DNA of 64,000 nucleotides from Caenispirillum salinarum AK4 (lineage in GTDB: Bacteria > Pseudomonadota > Alphaproteobacteria > Rhodospirillales > Rhodospirillaceae): the NCBI RefSeq assembly GCF_000315795.1, contig NZ_ANHY01000004.1, positions 1 through 64,000 on the forward strand. The letters are read 5' to 3'. The position numbers and the translations under genes are program-made. Of the stretch, positions 1 through 6,897 are shown in pieces. Under the pieces are notes generated by a model. That model was given only the letters and a program-made list of their open reading frames with translations. It did not search any database and was not told where the DNA came from. Each line of letters begins with the position of its first letter. Position 1 is the stretch's first letter.

Positions 1-5
1 CGGAA

Positions 6-205
6 GGCCGGGTTTCTATCGAACCACCCGGACCCTGTCAACCGCTTTTCTCAGGCCGTTTCAGAACCCCGCCGAAGCGGAAAACCCTGAACCGTGCCGC
101 ACCCTCCGTAGGCTGGTGCGACGGCCGAAACCCCTGAAGCTGTCGGCTGCCCCGGCATCGCTGCCGAGAGGCCGGTTTCTAGGCCCATCCGACCTTCGGG
201 TCAAC
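6..205. repeat. Two related ~37-bp units in the leading intergenic region
   Basis: No gene is visible before the tRNA at 308. The stretch holds two similar units, 6..42 and 170..205. Each begins GGCCGG(G)TTTCTA, continues with a GGACC/CCGACC-like core and ends in TGTCAAC or GGTCAAC. The units are separated by about 127 bases of unrelated GC-rich sequence. I do not know their role. They could be remnants of a dispersed repeat or part of the 3' flank of a gene lying left of the window. Confidence 0.35.
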
Positions 206-307
206 GGAAAAATGACGCCTTCGTGTCGAATCAGTAACCGCCCGCCGCAATGACAGGGTTTGCGGCGCCCCTGCCTTGCGCTAATGTGTCCGCCGCTCAC
301 CGCTTTG

Positions 308-384
308 GCGCCCGTAGCTCAGCAGGATAGAGCACCGGATTCCTAATCCGGGGGCCACAGGTTCGAATCCTGTCGGGCGCACCA
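308..384 (+). tRNA. tRNA-Arg (anticodon CCT)
   Basis: This is a 77-nt cloverleaf. The acceptor stem GCGCCCG pairs with CGGGCGC, there is a T-loop GTTCGAATC, and CCA is encoded at 382-384. The anticodon stem CCGGA/TCCGG encloses the loop TTCCTAA, giving anticodon CCT, which reads the AGG arginine codon. AGG is rare in the GC-rich genes here but occurs in the atypical small ORF at 10014. A terminator hairpin follows directly. Confidence 0.95.
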
Positions 385-392
385 GAACACCG

Positions 393-430
393 AAAGGCCC
401 CGACGCTGCCACAGCGCCGGGGCCTTTTTG
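393..430. terminator. Bidirectional rho-independent terminator
   Basis: The stem AAGGCCCCG / CGGGGCCTT is followed by five T on the plus strand and has an A run on its left side. It can end the tRNA-Arg transcript on the plus strand. It may also serve the converging antiporter gene that stops at 454. Confidence 0.8.
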
Positions 431-453
431 CACGCAAAGTGGGAATCCCCCGC

Positions 454-2205
454 CTACCCCGCGTCGGCTTTCTGCTCCGGCGCCACCGGGCCTTCGGGCG
501 CGCGGACCGCGTCCACGGCCTCGCGCAGGGCTCGGTAGTCGTCGGCACGCCAGGTTTCCAGCACATCCGTGACGGCCTCGGCCGTGAGGCCCGTCGCGGT
601 CAGGACGGAGGCCGCCAACTGCAGGCTCGATTCCAGCGTCTCGGGCACTGTTGCCGTGGCGCCGTAGCGGCGCAGGGTGTGGCTCTGTCCCAGGTCGCGG
701 GCGCGGGCGTGAATGGGAAGGCTGGGATAGTGGTGATGGATCTGCGCCACGGCCCGGGCCGTGGCCGCGGCATCGTCGGTGGTCACCACCACCAGGCGGG
801 CGTCGGAGGCATGGGCGGCGTGCAGCACTTCCGCCCGGCTCGCGTCGCCGAAATAGACGTTCATGCCCGACGAGCGGCCCTGCATCACCCGGTCCAGGTC
901 GCGGTCGAAGGCGATGTAGGCGCGGCCCTGATCTTCCAGCAGGCGGGCAACCGTCTGGCCGACGCGCCCGAAGCCGCAGACGATGACGTGGCCTTCCTTG
1001 CCGGCCGGCGGCTTGGGCGGCGTTTCCGCCGGAGCCTCGCCGCGCGCCGCCAGCACGCCGGCGGCGCGGGCCCCCAGCAGCATGACGAGCGGCGTCAGCG
1101 CCATGGACAGCGACACCACCAGGATCAGCAGCTGCACCACGTCCTGCCCCATCACGCCCTCGCCCAGTGCGAAGGAGAACAGGACAAAAGCGAATTCGCC
1201 GCCCTGGCCCAGCAGCGCCGCCCCCTTGAGCGCATCGGGCAGGGCCAGCCCGCCGATCCGCAACAACGGCAGCAGGATCAGCACCTTCACCGCCATCAAG
1301 CCGAACACCAGGGCGATCACCAGCAGGAGCGATTCGGTGAGCAGGCCGAAGTCGACGCTCATGCCGACCGCCATGAAGAACAGGCCCAGCAGCAGCCCGC
1401 GGAAGGGCTGGATGTCGGCCTCGACCTGGTGGCGGAACTCGCTCTCGGCCAGCAGCAGGCCGGCGACGAAGGCGCCCAGCGCCATGGACAGGCCGACATG
1501 CTCCATGGCCAGCGCCATGCCCAGCACCACCAGCAGGGCCATGGCCGTGAAGACCTCGGCCGAGCGTGTCTTGGCGACGGCGCGGAACAGCGGGCGCAGC
1601 AGGAACCGCCCGACCAGGACCGCGCCGGCCAGCACGACGGCGGCCTCGGCCACCGCCTTGCCCACGTCGGCCGACAGGGCCGTGTTGGTCTGGGCCAGCA
1701 GCGGGGTCAGGGTCAGCAGCACCGGCACCATGAGGTCCTGCAGCAAGAGCACGGCGAAGGCCGCCCGGCCGTAGGTGCTGGCGACCTCGCCCCGCTCGGC
1801 CAGGATCTGCAGGCCCATGGCGGTGGACGACAGGGCCAGGCCGAGGCCGGTGATCAGCGCCACCGGCGGGGTCAATCCCATGAGCCACCCCGCCAGGCCG
1901 ATCACCGCTCCGGTGATGAACACCTGAGCGCCGCCCAGGCCGAACACCTGCCGGCGCATCAGCCACAGGCGGGCGGGTTTCATCTCGATGCCGATGATGA
2001 ACAGCAGGAAGACGACGCCGAATTCCGAGAAATGGCGGATTTCCTCCACCTCGGTGATGAAGCCCAGGCCCCAGGGACCAATGGCGGCGCCGGCCGCCAG
2101 GTAGCCCAGGATTGAACTCATCCCTAGGCGGGTCGCCAGCGGCACGAACACCACCGCCGCCCCCATGATCACCAGCGTGTCGAGCACGACGCCGCCTTCC
2201 GTCAC
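454..2205 (-). CDS. CPA2-family monovalent cation:proton antiporter with TrkA-N domain (KefB/YbaL-like)
   Basis: A 583-residue integral membrane protein. The first ~390 residues form the many-helix Na+/H+ exchanger domain, with glycine-rich helices around LGYLAAGAAIGPWGLGF. A soluble RCK/TrkA-N nucleotide-binding domain begins near residue 405 with the Rossmann motif VIVCGFGRVGQTVA. This architecture is typical of K+/H+ antiporters such as KefB, KefC and YbaL, which couple cation efflux to proton entry and are gated by NAD(H) or glutathione adducts; the true substrate cannot be read from sequence. The GTG start at 2205 was chosen because GGAGGAGGA lies 4-12 bases upstream and the first hydrophobic helix follows at once. 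Transcribed alone, divergent from the carbonic anhydrase. Confidence 0.9.
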   Translation of the reverse strand: MTEGGVVLDTLVIMGAAVVFVPLATRLGMSSILGYLAAGAAIGPWGLGFITEVEEIRHFSEFGVVFLLFIIGIEMKPARLWLMRRQVFGLGGAQVFITGAVIGLAGWLMGLTPPVALITGLGLALSSTAMGLQILAERGEVASTYGRAAFAVLLLQDLMVPVLLTLTPLLAQTNTALSADVGKAVAEAAVVLAGAVLVGRFLLRPLFRAVAKTRSAEVFTAMALLVVLGMALAMEHVGLSMALGAFVAGLLLAESEFRHQVEADIQPFRGLLLGLFFMAVGMSVDFGLLTESLLLVIALVFGLMAVKVLILLPLLRIGGLALPDALKGAALLGQGGEFAFVLFSFALGEGVMGQDVVQLLILVVSLSMALTPLVMLLGARAAGVLAARGEAPAETPPKPPAGKEGHVIVCGFGRVGQTVARLLEDQGRAYIAFDRDLDRVMQGRSSGMNVYFGDASRAEVLHAAHASDARLVVVTTDDAAATARAVAQIHHHYPSLPIHARARDLGQSHTLRRYGATATVPETLESSLQLAASVLTATGLTAEAVTDVLETWRADDYRALREAVDAVRAPEGPVAPEQKADAG

Positions 2206-2330
2206 GGTCTCCTCCTCCGGCCGAATCTCAGGTGCGCCCTTAGGAGTACATTGCGCGCGGCCCTGTTCCCAAAGGCTTTTCTCTGCCCATAATGGCAACG
2301 GACCGCGAAAGGAAGGGAAAAGACGGAGAC

Positions 2331-3125
2331 ATGATGGATCGGCGCCGCTTCCTGACCCGGGCCGCCGCGGCCGCCGCCTGCCCCGTCTGCGCCGCCGCCC
2401 TGGCACCGGGCCGGCCGGCCGGGGCCGCGGAGGCCGGCGGCTGGAGCTATGGGGGCGCCACCGGCCCCACGGCCTGGGGCACGCTCGACCCGGCATGGCG
2501 AACCTGCACCGCCGGCGAACGGCAGAGCCCCGTCGACCTGTCCGGCGCCACGCCGTCGATGATGGCCACACCCGACATCGACTGGCCGGCCATGCCGCTG
2601 GTCATCGCCAACACGGGCAACACCATCGCCGTGGAGGCCACCGCCTACGCCACCATGGGCCTGGGGCTGGAGGGCGCGCGCTACCGCATGACCGGTTTCC
2701 ACTTCCACCACCCCAGCGAGCACACGGTGGAAGGGCGCGGCTTTCCGCTGGAAATCCATTTCATGCACGAGGACGAGTTGGGCGGCGGGTTCGCCATCGC
2801 GGCGGTCTTCGTGCGCTCGGGCGCGCTGAACCCGACCCTTCAGACGATCTTCCAGGCCATGCCGGCGCAGGCCGGGGAGCGCCTCAGCCTGCCGACGCTG
2901 ATCCCGCCGCGCCGCCTGCTGCCGCCCGACGACGAGCGGGAGAGCTTCCGCTATCAGGGCAGCCTGACCCGTCCGCCCTGCACCGAGGCGGTGCGCTGGC
3001 TGGTCTTCACCCACCCCATCGAGGCCGCGCCCGAGCAGATCGAGGCTTTCGCGCGCCTGTTCCCCATGAACGCCCGCCCCGTGCAGCCGCTGGGACGGCG
3101 TTATCTTCTGCTGGACTTCTTCTGA
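2331..3125 (+). CDS. Alpha-class carbonic anhydrase, Tat-exported
   Basis: Predicted 264 residues, interconverting CO2 and bicarbonate with a zinc centre. The N-terminus MMDRRRFLTRAAAAAA is a twin-arginine signal ending near AGAAEA, so the enzyme should fold in the cytoplasm and act in the periplasm. Family hallmarks are visible: FHFHHPSEHTVEG supplies two zinc histidines plus the SEHTV motif, EIHFMHED supplies the third, and a YQGSLTRPPCTE segment matches the conserved GSLTTPPC region. Start at 2331 (or the adjacent ATG at 2334) follows a CGGAG. Its stop codon overlaps the start of the next gene (TGATG), implying translational coupling with the SPOR lipoprotein. Confidence 0.93.
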   Translation: MMDRRRFLTRAAAAAACPVCAAALAPGRPAGAAEAGGWSYGGATGPTAWGTLDPAWRTCTAGERQSPVDLSGATPSMMATPDIDWPAMPLVIANTGNTIAVEATAYATMGLGLEGARYRMTGFHFHHPSEHTVEGRGFPLEIHFMHEDELGGGFAIAAVFVRSGALNPTLQTIFQAMPAQAGERLSLPTLIPPRRLLPPDDERESFRYQGSLTRPPCTEAVRWLVFTHPIEAAPEQIEAFARLFPMNARPVQPLGRRYLLLDFF

Positions 3126-4096
3126 TGCGCTTCCGCTTTCTGGCGACCGCCGCCCTGGTTTCCCTTGCCGCCACCGCCTGCGCCCAGCGCATGGACACCC
3201 CGCCGTCGGACCTGGCGGGGACGTGGCTGGTGGCCGGCGTATACGACAGCGGCACCCGCCTGCCCTCGGCGCAGGAGCGGCAGGCGCTGGAGAACCAGGC
3301 CATGCGCGTCTCGCCCGAGCAGATCACCGACCCGCTGGGCCGCAACTGCCCGCGCCCGGTCTACGAGATCAAGGGCACCAGCGCTGCGGACTGGTTCGGC
3401 TTCGGCAACGACTGGCTGCGCCGGCGCGGCCCGGACGTGCCGCTGACGGCCGTGACCGTCTACTGCGACGGCGCGGCGTTCGACGGCTACGCCCTGCGCG
3501 AGGACGGGGCGCTGGTGGGCCGCTACAAGGATGCCTACGTGGTCATGCGCCGGGAAGACGACCCCCGCGTCGCCGACCGTCTCGCCGCCGTGGCCGAGGC
3601 CCGCTACAACCGCGTGCTGACGCCGGGCGCTTCGGCCGCGCCGGCGGAGACGGCGGCGGAAACGGTGGTGATCGGGGGGCCGGCGGCGGACGAGAAGCGG
3701 GCCGAGGGTTCGACTGCCGAGCCCCCGGCACCCGCGCCCGAGGAGCAGACCGCCGCCCTCCCGCCCAAGGAGGTCCTCGGCCCCACCCGCGCGGAGCTGC
3801 GCGAGATGGCGGGCCAGACGCCCGCCGAGCGCCAGGCCGAACAGACCGGCGGCGGCGGGCCGGTGGTGCATCTGGCATCCCTCCGTTCGCGGCAGGCGGC
3901 GGAAGAGGAATGGCAGGCCATCATCACGCGCGTCCCCATGCTGCGCGACTGGACGGTGCGATACCTGCCCGTGGACCTGCCGGAAAAGGGCCGCTACGTG
4001 CGCGTCATGGGCCTGCCGCCGGAGGGGATGACGGCCACGGAGGCCTGCGCACGGATCGAGGAGGCGGGGCAGTATTGCCGGGTGATGGGCGGATGA
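3125..4096 (+). CDS. SPOR-domain lipoprotein-like protein
   Basis: 323 residues. The N-terminus MRFRFLATAALVSLAATAC resembles a signal peptide with a weak lipobox (ATAC), so the protein may be lipid-anchored. The middle is a novel ~150-residue domain starting GTWLVAGVYDSGTRLPS, followed by a Pro/Ala/Glu-rich linker. The last ~75 residues (VVHLASLRSRQAAEEEWQAI onward) look like a SPOR domain, a fold that binds denuded septal peptidoglycan. The start ATG overlaps the carbonic anhydrase stop by one base. The pairing with a periplasmic carbonic anhydrase is unexplained; the link could simply be co-transcription. Confidence 0.8.
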   Translation: MRFRFLATAALVSLAATACAQRMDTPPSDLAGTWLVAGVYDSGTRLPSAQERQALENQAMRVSPEQITDPLGRNCPRPVYEIKGTSAADWFGFGNDWLRRRGPDVPLTAVTVYCDGAAFDGYALREDGALVGRYKDAYVVMRREDDPRVADRLAAVAEARYNRVLTPGASAAPAETAAETVVIGGPAADEKRAEGSTAEPPAPAPEEQTAALPPKEVLGPTRAELREMAGQTPAERQAEQTGGGGPVVHLASLRSRQAAEEEWQAIITRVPMLRDWTVRYLPVDLPEKGRYVRVMGLPPEGMTATEACARIEEAGQYCRVMGG

Positions 4097-4185
4097 CCGT
4101 CTGAGCGCTTCGCTCCAGGGGCCGTCAGCCGACGGCGACGCCGGGGTGACGGGTTGCTTTAGCTATTGGCATAAAGAGAAAAATA

Positions 4186-4215
4186 CTCGTCGTTCCCGCG
4201 AAAGCGGGAACCCAC
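4186..4215. repeat. Short palindromic intergenic element
   Basis: The perfect inverted repeat CGTTCCCGC-GAAA-GCGGGAACC lies between converging genes. Its arms match the widespread proteobacterial class of small extragenic palindromes with TTCCCGC..GCGGGAA stems. No T run follows, so I do not call it a terminator. The rest of 4097..4290 shows nothing else recognisable. Confidence 0.5.
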
Positions 4216-4290
4216 ATCAGACGCCAGACATCCTGCCGCGCACCTTACGAGGGAGCGCCGAGCGACTTCTTTAAGAGCCCATTCCGAAAT

Positions 4291-5133
4291 TCACCGGCTG
4301 AGGCTGAGCGAGGGATTTTTTCGCGAGCCCGGCCTGGATCTCTCCACCACCATTCCACCCAGCCGCAACCGCGCCACCTCCGCCGCCGGCGTCAGGAGCC
4401 GCACCGCCGCGTCCGTCGCCTCCAGGAACAGCGCCAGCGCCACATCCCGCCCCGCCGCATCGGCCACGCCGCACAGCAGGCGCGGCGGCAGGCGGTTCGG
4501 GTCGACGGTTCCGGCGCCGCAGTCCTCCAGCGTCAGCCCCTCGCGCGCCACCTCCAGCACAGAGGCCTGCTCGAAGGACGTGGCGAAGGCGGCGGCGCGG
4601 GTTGCGCGGCGGCGGGCCTGGGAACGGCGGCGGACACAGTCGCTGCGGGGCAAGGCCAGGAGCGGCAACGGCGCCAGGGCCTCCCGCAGCGGCGCGAGCG
4701 TGTCCTCCGGCTCCAGCGCCAGGGCCAGGTCGGCTCCCACCGCGCGGGCCGTGTCGCGCTGCAGGAAACGGCCAGCACCCCGGATGAAGCCGCAGGTGTT
4801 GACGATCAGCGGATGCGCCGGGCGCTCCGCCAGCGCGCGCGCATTGTCCAGAAGCGGCCGGCGGCGGCTCATGGGGTCCACGACGCCCAGAAAGGCGAGC
4901 GTCGGCGCATTTTCGCCTTCCGTGCGGGCGAGGTAGGCGGGCGGGCCGACGTCGGGTTGACCGGGGTCGGCGTCCAGCAAGGCGGGCGAGAAACCGCGCG
5001 CCGCCGCCGCCCCGTACAGCCAGCGGCAGAAGGTGCTCTTGCCGGCGTCGGGGCCGCCGACGACGAGCAGTCGTGTGGCACCAGCCTCGACAGCCTTCAG
5101 GGCCGCGTGCCAGCCGGCGGGGACGTCGATCAA
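4291..5133 (-). CDS. Clp1/Grc3-like P-loop polynucleotide kinase family protein
   Basis: About 280 residues. A Walker A motif VVGGPDAGKSTF lies near residue 25, followed by LLDADPGQPDVGPPAYL, the DxDxGQ-type motif characteristic of the Clp1/NOL9/Grc3 polynucleotide 5'-hydroxyl kinase P-loop domain. NTCGFIRGAG corresponds to the conserved NT-G segment after it. The C-terminal ~100 residues are family-poor. In eukaryotes and archaea these enzymes phosphorylate RNA 5'-OH ends; the bacterial role is not settled. I chose the TTG start at 5133, which overlaps the upstream stop codon (TTGA) and has GAAGG about eight bases before it; this is the least certain part. It forms an operon with the lipoprotein gene. 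Confidence 0.75.
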   Translation of the reverse strand: MIDVPAGWHAALKAVEAGATRLLVVGGPDAGKSTFCRWLYGAAAARGFSPALLDADPGQPDVGPPAYLARTEGENAPTLAFLGVVDPMSRRRPLLDNARALAERPAHPLIVNTCGFIRGAGRFLQRDTARAVGADLALALEPEDTLAPLREALAPLPLLALPRSDCVRRRSQARRRATRAAAFATSFEQASVLEVAREGLTLEDCGAGTVDPNRLPPRLLCGVADAAGRDVALALFLEATDAAVRLLTPAAEVARLRLGGMVVERSRPGSRKNPSLSLSR

Positions 5134-5666
5134 TTCCGCGCCTTCTGGAACAGGGCCAGCGACAACTGGCTCATGAGCATCCGCACGGGCTCGGACTCCG
5201 GCGTCAGGTCCGCCAGGTCGCCGCCGACGGAGCCGTGCACCTCCGCCTTCACCTTGCCGCGCTGGCAGAAGACCGCCAGGGCGTAGAGGCGCTCGCTGGG
5301 CTGGACGGCGGGCTGCTCGCCCTCGCACAGGCGGCGGCCGGGGAAGCTCTTGGGCGGGTTGAAGGCCACCCGCACCGCATAGTCCGGGTGCCCTGCCGCC
5401 GCCAGGTCGGTGGTGAAGCGCAAACGGTCGTAGGCGGTGATCGCGCGCGCCATGTGGCCCAGGATCACCTGCTCGGCGGCGGCGTCGGCACCCCAGGGCG
5501 CGCCCGCCACGCCGGCGAGAATCGGCCCCCGCGCCGCGGCACCCTTCATCTCGTCCCAGGTGCCGGTCGGGTCCATGTAGCGGGTGGTGACGCGGGGCGC
5601 GTCGCCGCAGGCGGCGACGGCGGCCGTCACCGCACCGGCGGCCAGGGTGAACAGCTTTTTCAACAT
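5130..5666 (-). CDS. Hypothetical lipoprotein
   Basis: 178 residues. The N-terminus MLKKLFTLAAGAVTAAVAACGDA is a signal peptide ending in a lipobox-like AAC, so the mature protein is probably a lipid-anchored envelope protein. No known domain is recognised in the rest; a CEGE/CQRG pair suggests a possible disulfide. ATG at 5666 is preceded by AAGGAG. Its stop overlaps the start of the Clp1-like gene, an odd pairing of an exported lipoprotein with a cytoplasmic nucleic-acid kinase. Confidence 0.75.
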   Translation of the reverse strand: MLKKLFTLAAGAVTAAVAACGDAPRVTTRYMDPTGTWDEMKGAAARGPILAGVAGAPWGADAAAEQVILGHMARAITAYDRLRFTTDLAAAGHPDYAVRVAFNPPKSFPGRRLCEGEQPAVQPSERLYALAVFCQRGKVKAEVHGSVGGDLADLTPESEPVRMLMSQLSLALFQKARN

Positions 5667-5800
5667 CGCCCGGCAACTCCTTGGCCCGTGCGGAACTTTC
5701 GACTTATCCCCGCTTCCCCCGATTCGCAAAGGCTTGCGCGGGACGGCTCCGATCGTCAATATCCGCCGCCCGCACATCAGGTCAACATGAGGCTCCCCCG

Positions 5801-6646
5801 ATGACGACCGACCCGCTTCTGGGCGACGCGACGGATTCGCTGGACTCCGCGGCCCGCGAACTGCGCGCCCGCATCCGCTATGTCTCCGCCCGCGACGAAC
5901 TGACGGCGCCTGACAGCACCGTGAACACCGCCCGCCTGGACGAGCCGGTGTTCGTGCTGCGCGCCCGCGACATGGTCGCCAGCACCACCGTCGCCTATTG
6001 GGAGTTCTGCGCCCGCAACCGGGGCGTGCCCGAGGACAAGCTGGAGCGCGCCGACCGCCAGCGCCGCGCCATGGAGGCCTGGCTCGACAAGCGCCTGCCG
6101 CAGCCCCGCTTGTCGGGCGAACTGCCGACGGTCCGCACCGCCCATGTGGAGCGCAACAATCCCAACGGGGTCCTGCGCAGCTGCCATCCGGAAGAGCCGG
6201 TGTTCTGCCTCGTGGCCTCCGACGTGGTGGCGCAGGAAGTGGTGGAGTTCTGGGCCTTCAACGCCCTGCGCAACGGCGCCAAGCCGCAGAAGGTGGACGA
6301 CGCCCTGACCGTCGCCCGCGCGATGGCCGCCTGGACCGGCAAGCGCATCGTCGGCCTGCAGGAGCGCCACCGTCCTGCCGCGCTGTCCGATGACCGGCCC
6401 GCCGGCGGCGACGTGACGTCGGTGCTGTCGACGCACCGGCCCAAGCACGCCAAGGTCACGCGCATCCGCTGCCTGGCCTGCGGCCACACCGAAAAGATGG
6501 GCGAACCGCCATATTCGGAAGAGCTGCTGTCCGCCATCGCCGAAACGTGCGAGGGCCCCTGCCCCTCCTGCGGCGCCGAGCCGGCGCAGGACGCGGCGAC
6601 GGGCCAGTCGCGCCGCGTGCTGACCACCGAAATGGTGGATGGCTGA
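5801..6646 (+). CDS. Duplicated-domain protein with C-terminal zinc ribbon, function unknown
   Basis: 281 residues, cytoplasmic. Two internal copies of a ~75-residue unit are visible: DEPVFVLRARDMVASTTVAY and EEPVFCLVASDVVAQEVVEF, each followed by a WEF/WAF helix, an RNG element and a run of charged residues ending in an AMEAWLDKR/AMAAWTGKR helix. The C-terminus carries two CxxC knuckles (RCLACGH and CPSCGAEP), a probable zinc ribbon. It lies 250 bases upstream of nrdA on the same strand, but the NrdR-like promoter separates them. I do not recognise the family. The clear duplication and zinc ribbon support a real gene. Confidence 0.75.
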   Translation: MTTDPLLGDATDSLDSAARELRARIRYVSARDELTAPDSTVNTARLDEPVFVLRARDMVASTTVAYWEFCARNRGVPEDKLERADRQRRAMEAWLDKRLPQPRLSGELPTVRTAHVERNNPNGVLRSCHPEEPVFCLVASDVVAQEVVEFWAFNALRNGAKPQKVDDALTVARAMAAWTGKRIVGLQERHRPAALSDDRPAGGDVTSVLSTHRPKHAKVTRIRCLACGHTEKMGEPPYSEELLSAIAETCEGPCPSCGAEPAQDAATGQSRRVLTTEMVDG

Positions 6647-6679
6647 TCCGGCCGGGATGTGACTTCGTATCGCTCAGCG

Positions 6680-6726
6680 TCTCCAGATATTGACGCGGGG
6701 CGCGGAATGAATACCATATCTAGATC
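6680..6726 (+). promoter_or_regulatory. Candidate nrdAB promoter with two NrdR boxes
   Basis: Two imperfect 16-bp sequences resemble the NrdR consensus ACACWATATATWGTGT: 6680..6695 (core CCAGATATTG) and 6711..6726 (core ACCATATCTAG). They start 31 bp apart, the spacing known for paired NrdR boxes. They cover a possible promoter, TTGACG at 6690..6695 and TACCAT at 6712..6717 with a 16-bp spacer. NrdR binding here would repress ribonucleotide reductase genes when dATP is high. The individual matches are only 9-10 of 16. Confidence 0.5.
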
Positions 6727-6777
6727 ACCTCGACGGCCGGCCTTCTGGGACCGGCCGACCTCGGGGCCTTGGGGAAC

Positions 6778-6879
6778 AGATCATCAGGCCTGACCGGCGC
6801 GGGTATCGCGCCCGGCAGTCTCACGGCGCCGCCGCCCCCGACCGGGCGGGGCGCCAACAGGCTTCCTTGCGCCTGATCT
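6778..6879 (+). ncRNA. Structured 5' leader of nrdA
   Basis: The leader folds on paper as a closed multi-branched RNA. 6778..6789 (AGATCATCAGGC) pairs with 6871..6879 (GCCTGATCT) with a 3-base bulge. Inside, GCCTG at 6788 can alternatively pair with CAGGC at 6858. Two GC-rich hairpins lie within, near 6793..6814 and 6825..6854. The closing helix ends five bases before the ribosome-binding site of nrdA, an arrangement compatible with translational control. It does not match a riboswitch class I know. Confidence 0.35.
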
Positions 6880-6897
6880 TAGTGGAGGACAGTGGTC

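Noticed and set aside
439-2115. Long open frames antisense to the antiporter gene
   Set aside because: The translations are Arg/Gln/His/Gly-rich with no domains. They are the expected by-product of high GC on the strand opposite a real gene. The same holds for most long antisense frames, for example opposite nrdA, purH, ubiB, htpG and ptsP.
4186-4215. Terminator between the SPOR and Clp1-like genes
   Set aside because: The hairpin has no T run on either side and matches the general class of dispersed palindromes, so I list it as a repeat.
6721-6897. Cobalamin riboswitch upstream of nrdA
   Set aside because: The leader is structured, but no B12 box or GCCACTG-like core is present, and the downstream enzyme is the B12-independent class Ia.
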